Assembly (NCBI GenBank): GCA_946902875.1
Contig: OX336353.1
Span: forward strand, 17,125,151-17,189,150
Source: Nematopogon swammerdamellus
Taxonomy: Eukaryota > Arthropoda > Insecta > Lepidoptera > Adelidae
Direction: 5' to 3'
DNA: 64,000 nucleotides
Shown here: positions 63,109 to 64,000 of the stretch, piece by piece
How positions within the stretch are numbered: position 1 is the first letter of the stretch
Layout: each line of letters starts with the position of its first letter
Made by a program: the position numbers and the translations under genes
Notes under the pieces: generated by a model
The model's input: the letters and a program-made list of their open reading frames with translations, nothing else
What the model was told of the DNA's origin: nothing
Databases searched by the model: none

Positions 63109-63134
63109 GTCAGTATGTCGCACTCTCAACTTAG

Positions 63135-63644
63135 CAGAGGCGGCGCAAAGCGTGGGGGACGTGGGCGATCGCCCACGGCCTCGCGGCCCGAGGGGCCTCG
63201 CGCCTCGAAAGTTCATGAAGCTTTGATTCGTTTCGGGCCAGAAAGTCATGAAAAATATTCAGCTAGAACTATTAAAAGAGACCCCGAGTAAACATGTTTA
63301 AACTTAATCAAAGGCAAACTAAAGCTTATTATAAAGACTTAATCAGACACAGGATGGGAACGCAGTACAGAGGCAATGTAGGCTGTATTATTGCAATTTG
63401 ATTATGTTTACTTTTATCGACGAAAGGTATGCTGACAACAATGTTTGATTTGATCAGTATACCGGAAATCCATTTCAACAGAGAAAATTCATAAAATTCA
63501 CGCCACCAGAGAGGGCTTCGCAAAATATAATTATCTTGCCCACAGACCTCTAATTTTACGCTTCTATGATCTTGCCCCACAGACCTCGAATTTTACGCTA
63601 TCTTGATCTTGCCCACATCAAATTTAGGTCTTGCCCCGCCACTG
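63135..63644. mobile_element. hAT-like MITE with perfect 8-bp TSD, 26 bp after exon 18
   Basis: Ends CAGAGGCGGCGCAAAG and, inverted, GTCTTGCCCCGCCACTG. CAACTTAG flanks both sides (63127-63134, 63645-63652). 510 bp; GC-rich left part (GGCGATCGCC palindrome). No transposase ORF. Confidence 0.87.
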
Positions 63645-63681
63645 CAACTTAGCTACCCTGAAAATGTTTAAGAGTTTTTCA

Positions 63682-64000
63682 GCCTCGGTAGCTCAGTGGT
63701 GCGGTCGGTCGACTGTGACGAAACGGACGGAAATGTCCCTTTCGCGAAATGTCCCGCTCCTAAAACCATAAGCGTTTCGTAAAATGTCCCGTTCGTAGCT
63801 CGTCTCCCAACATTTAAAAAACTTAAATGAACTGCAGATTTTTTTGGATGTGTGACCGCTCGACCGTTGGAGGCTGACCGCGGTTCGGATTCCACGTAAA
63901 ACTGTAGGTCCCTGGCCCTTCCCCTCTTACCTTACTAGGTGATAGGGTTTATCCCGCCCGCATTGCTACCACCGCACTGAATGAAACGTCGGTCGAAACG
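63682..64000 (+). repeat. SINE-5S copy with replaced 5S segment, runs off the window
   Basis: The head GCCTCGGTAGCTCAGTGGTG is normal. About 135 bp containing three AAATGTCCC words replaces most of the 5S-like segment. GTGACCGCTCGACCGTTGGA and the body then continue to the window edge. Confidence 0.7.

Larger units (their letters stand above)
56775..62203 (-). mobile_element. Full-length non-LTR retrotransposon, RNase H-bearing
   Basis: Antisense to the receptor, about 5.43 kb. 5'UTR about 55 bp, ORF1 62148-60583, ORF2 60590-56865, 3'UTR about 75 bp, poly-A (T run 56774-56789). AAAGACCT(T) flanks both sides (56767-56774, 62204-62212), a target duplication of 8-9 bp. EN+RT+RNase H in ORF2 places it in the I/R1/LOA group of LINEs. 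The exact clade needs a tree. Both ORFs are uninterrupted, so it is young. Confidence 0.9.
56500..62216. mobile_element. Palindromic MITE family G copy, split by a LINE
   Basis: 56500-56774 repeats 28162-28413 (TAGGTAACGATACGCTAAGG; GATCACGTTCCCATACCAAT; mirrored arm to CCTACTATTGAAAGACCT). The last bases, ACCTTATAT, reappear at 62208-62216 beyond the LINE, so the LINE entered 7-10 bp from the MITE's right tip. Confidence 0.8.

Noticed and set aside
62824..63249. 141-codon minus-strand frame, rich in Arg/Pro
   Set aside because: Shadow of the GGC/GCC-rich receptor exon 18. It crosses the exon border and enters the hAT element.

Overview
The window is eukaryotic, repeat-dense and almost certainly lepidopteran. 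The evidence is: spliced exons with GT/AG borders; many copies of a moth/butterfly dispersed repeat beginning GGCCAAGTGCGAGTCG; RTE-type tails ending in CCAGCAGTGG plus (GAT)n-like runs; several tRNA-headed SINEs; and a degenerate block of TTAGG, the insect telomere motif. No tool was run. Every family name rests on reading motifs.

Layout. Positions 1-20,860 hold no host exon I can support. They are layered transposon debris: terminal-inverted-repeat (TIR) elements at 3111-3531, 3844-4131 and 17815-19339; hAT-like elements at 6665-6994 and 16164-17308; the TTAGG block at 4566-5031; a 3 x 214-bp tandem array at 8827-9468; and RTE and other LINE fragments. From 20,861 to 63,108 one plus-strand host gene is visible as 18 phase-compatible exons (2827 coding nt, about 942 residues, open at both ends). 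It encodes an adhesion-class G-protein-coupled receptor. In order I read EGF-like modules, a possible SEA-like region, two Ig domains, a hormone-receptor (HormR) motif, a GAIN domain, a GPS motif, and the first three transmembrane helices with the start of the fourth. The first exons (N-terminus, signal peptide) and the last exons (rest of the 7TM, tail) lie outside the window.

The introns are crowded with mobile DNA. An apparently full-length non-LTR retrotransposon with two intact overlapping ORFs (gag-like ORF1; endonuclease-RT-RNase H ORF2) lies antisense in the intron between TM2 and TM3. It sits inside a palindromic MITE whose end also received a hAT element. Two foldback-like elements (24224-25621, 41109-43137), paired MITEs with 65-bp TIRs, a mariner-like deletion derivative (34833-35435) and many SINE copies fill the other introns.

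Most noteworthy: (1) a 113-bp minisatellite (49.1-51.07 kb) repeats the 3' splice site of a GAIN exon 17 times at exact spacing, and only the last copy lacks an in-frame stop; (2) a SINE whose head fuses a tRNA-like A-box segment to the 5S rRNA internal control region inside a closing stem, with a second SINE family sharing its body under a different head; (3) a receptor GPS motif lacking the canonical H-L-T/S cleavage tripeptide; (4) a GGC-encoded polyglycine run at the TM2-TM3 loop next to a NAGNAG acceptor; (5) five non-autonomous hAT-like elements with 8-bp target-site duplications (four perfect), one carrying a GC-rich leader and a small ORF that looks like a transposase C-terminus.
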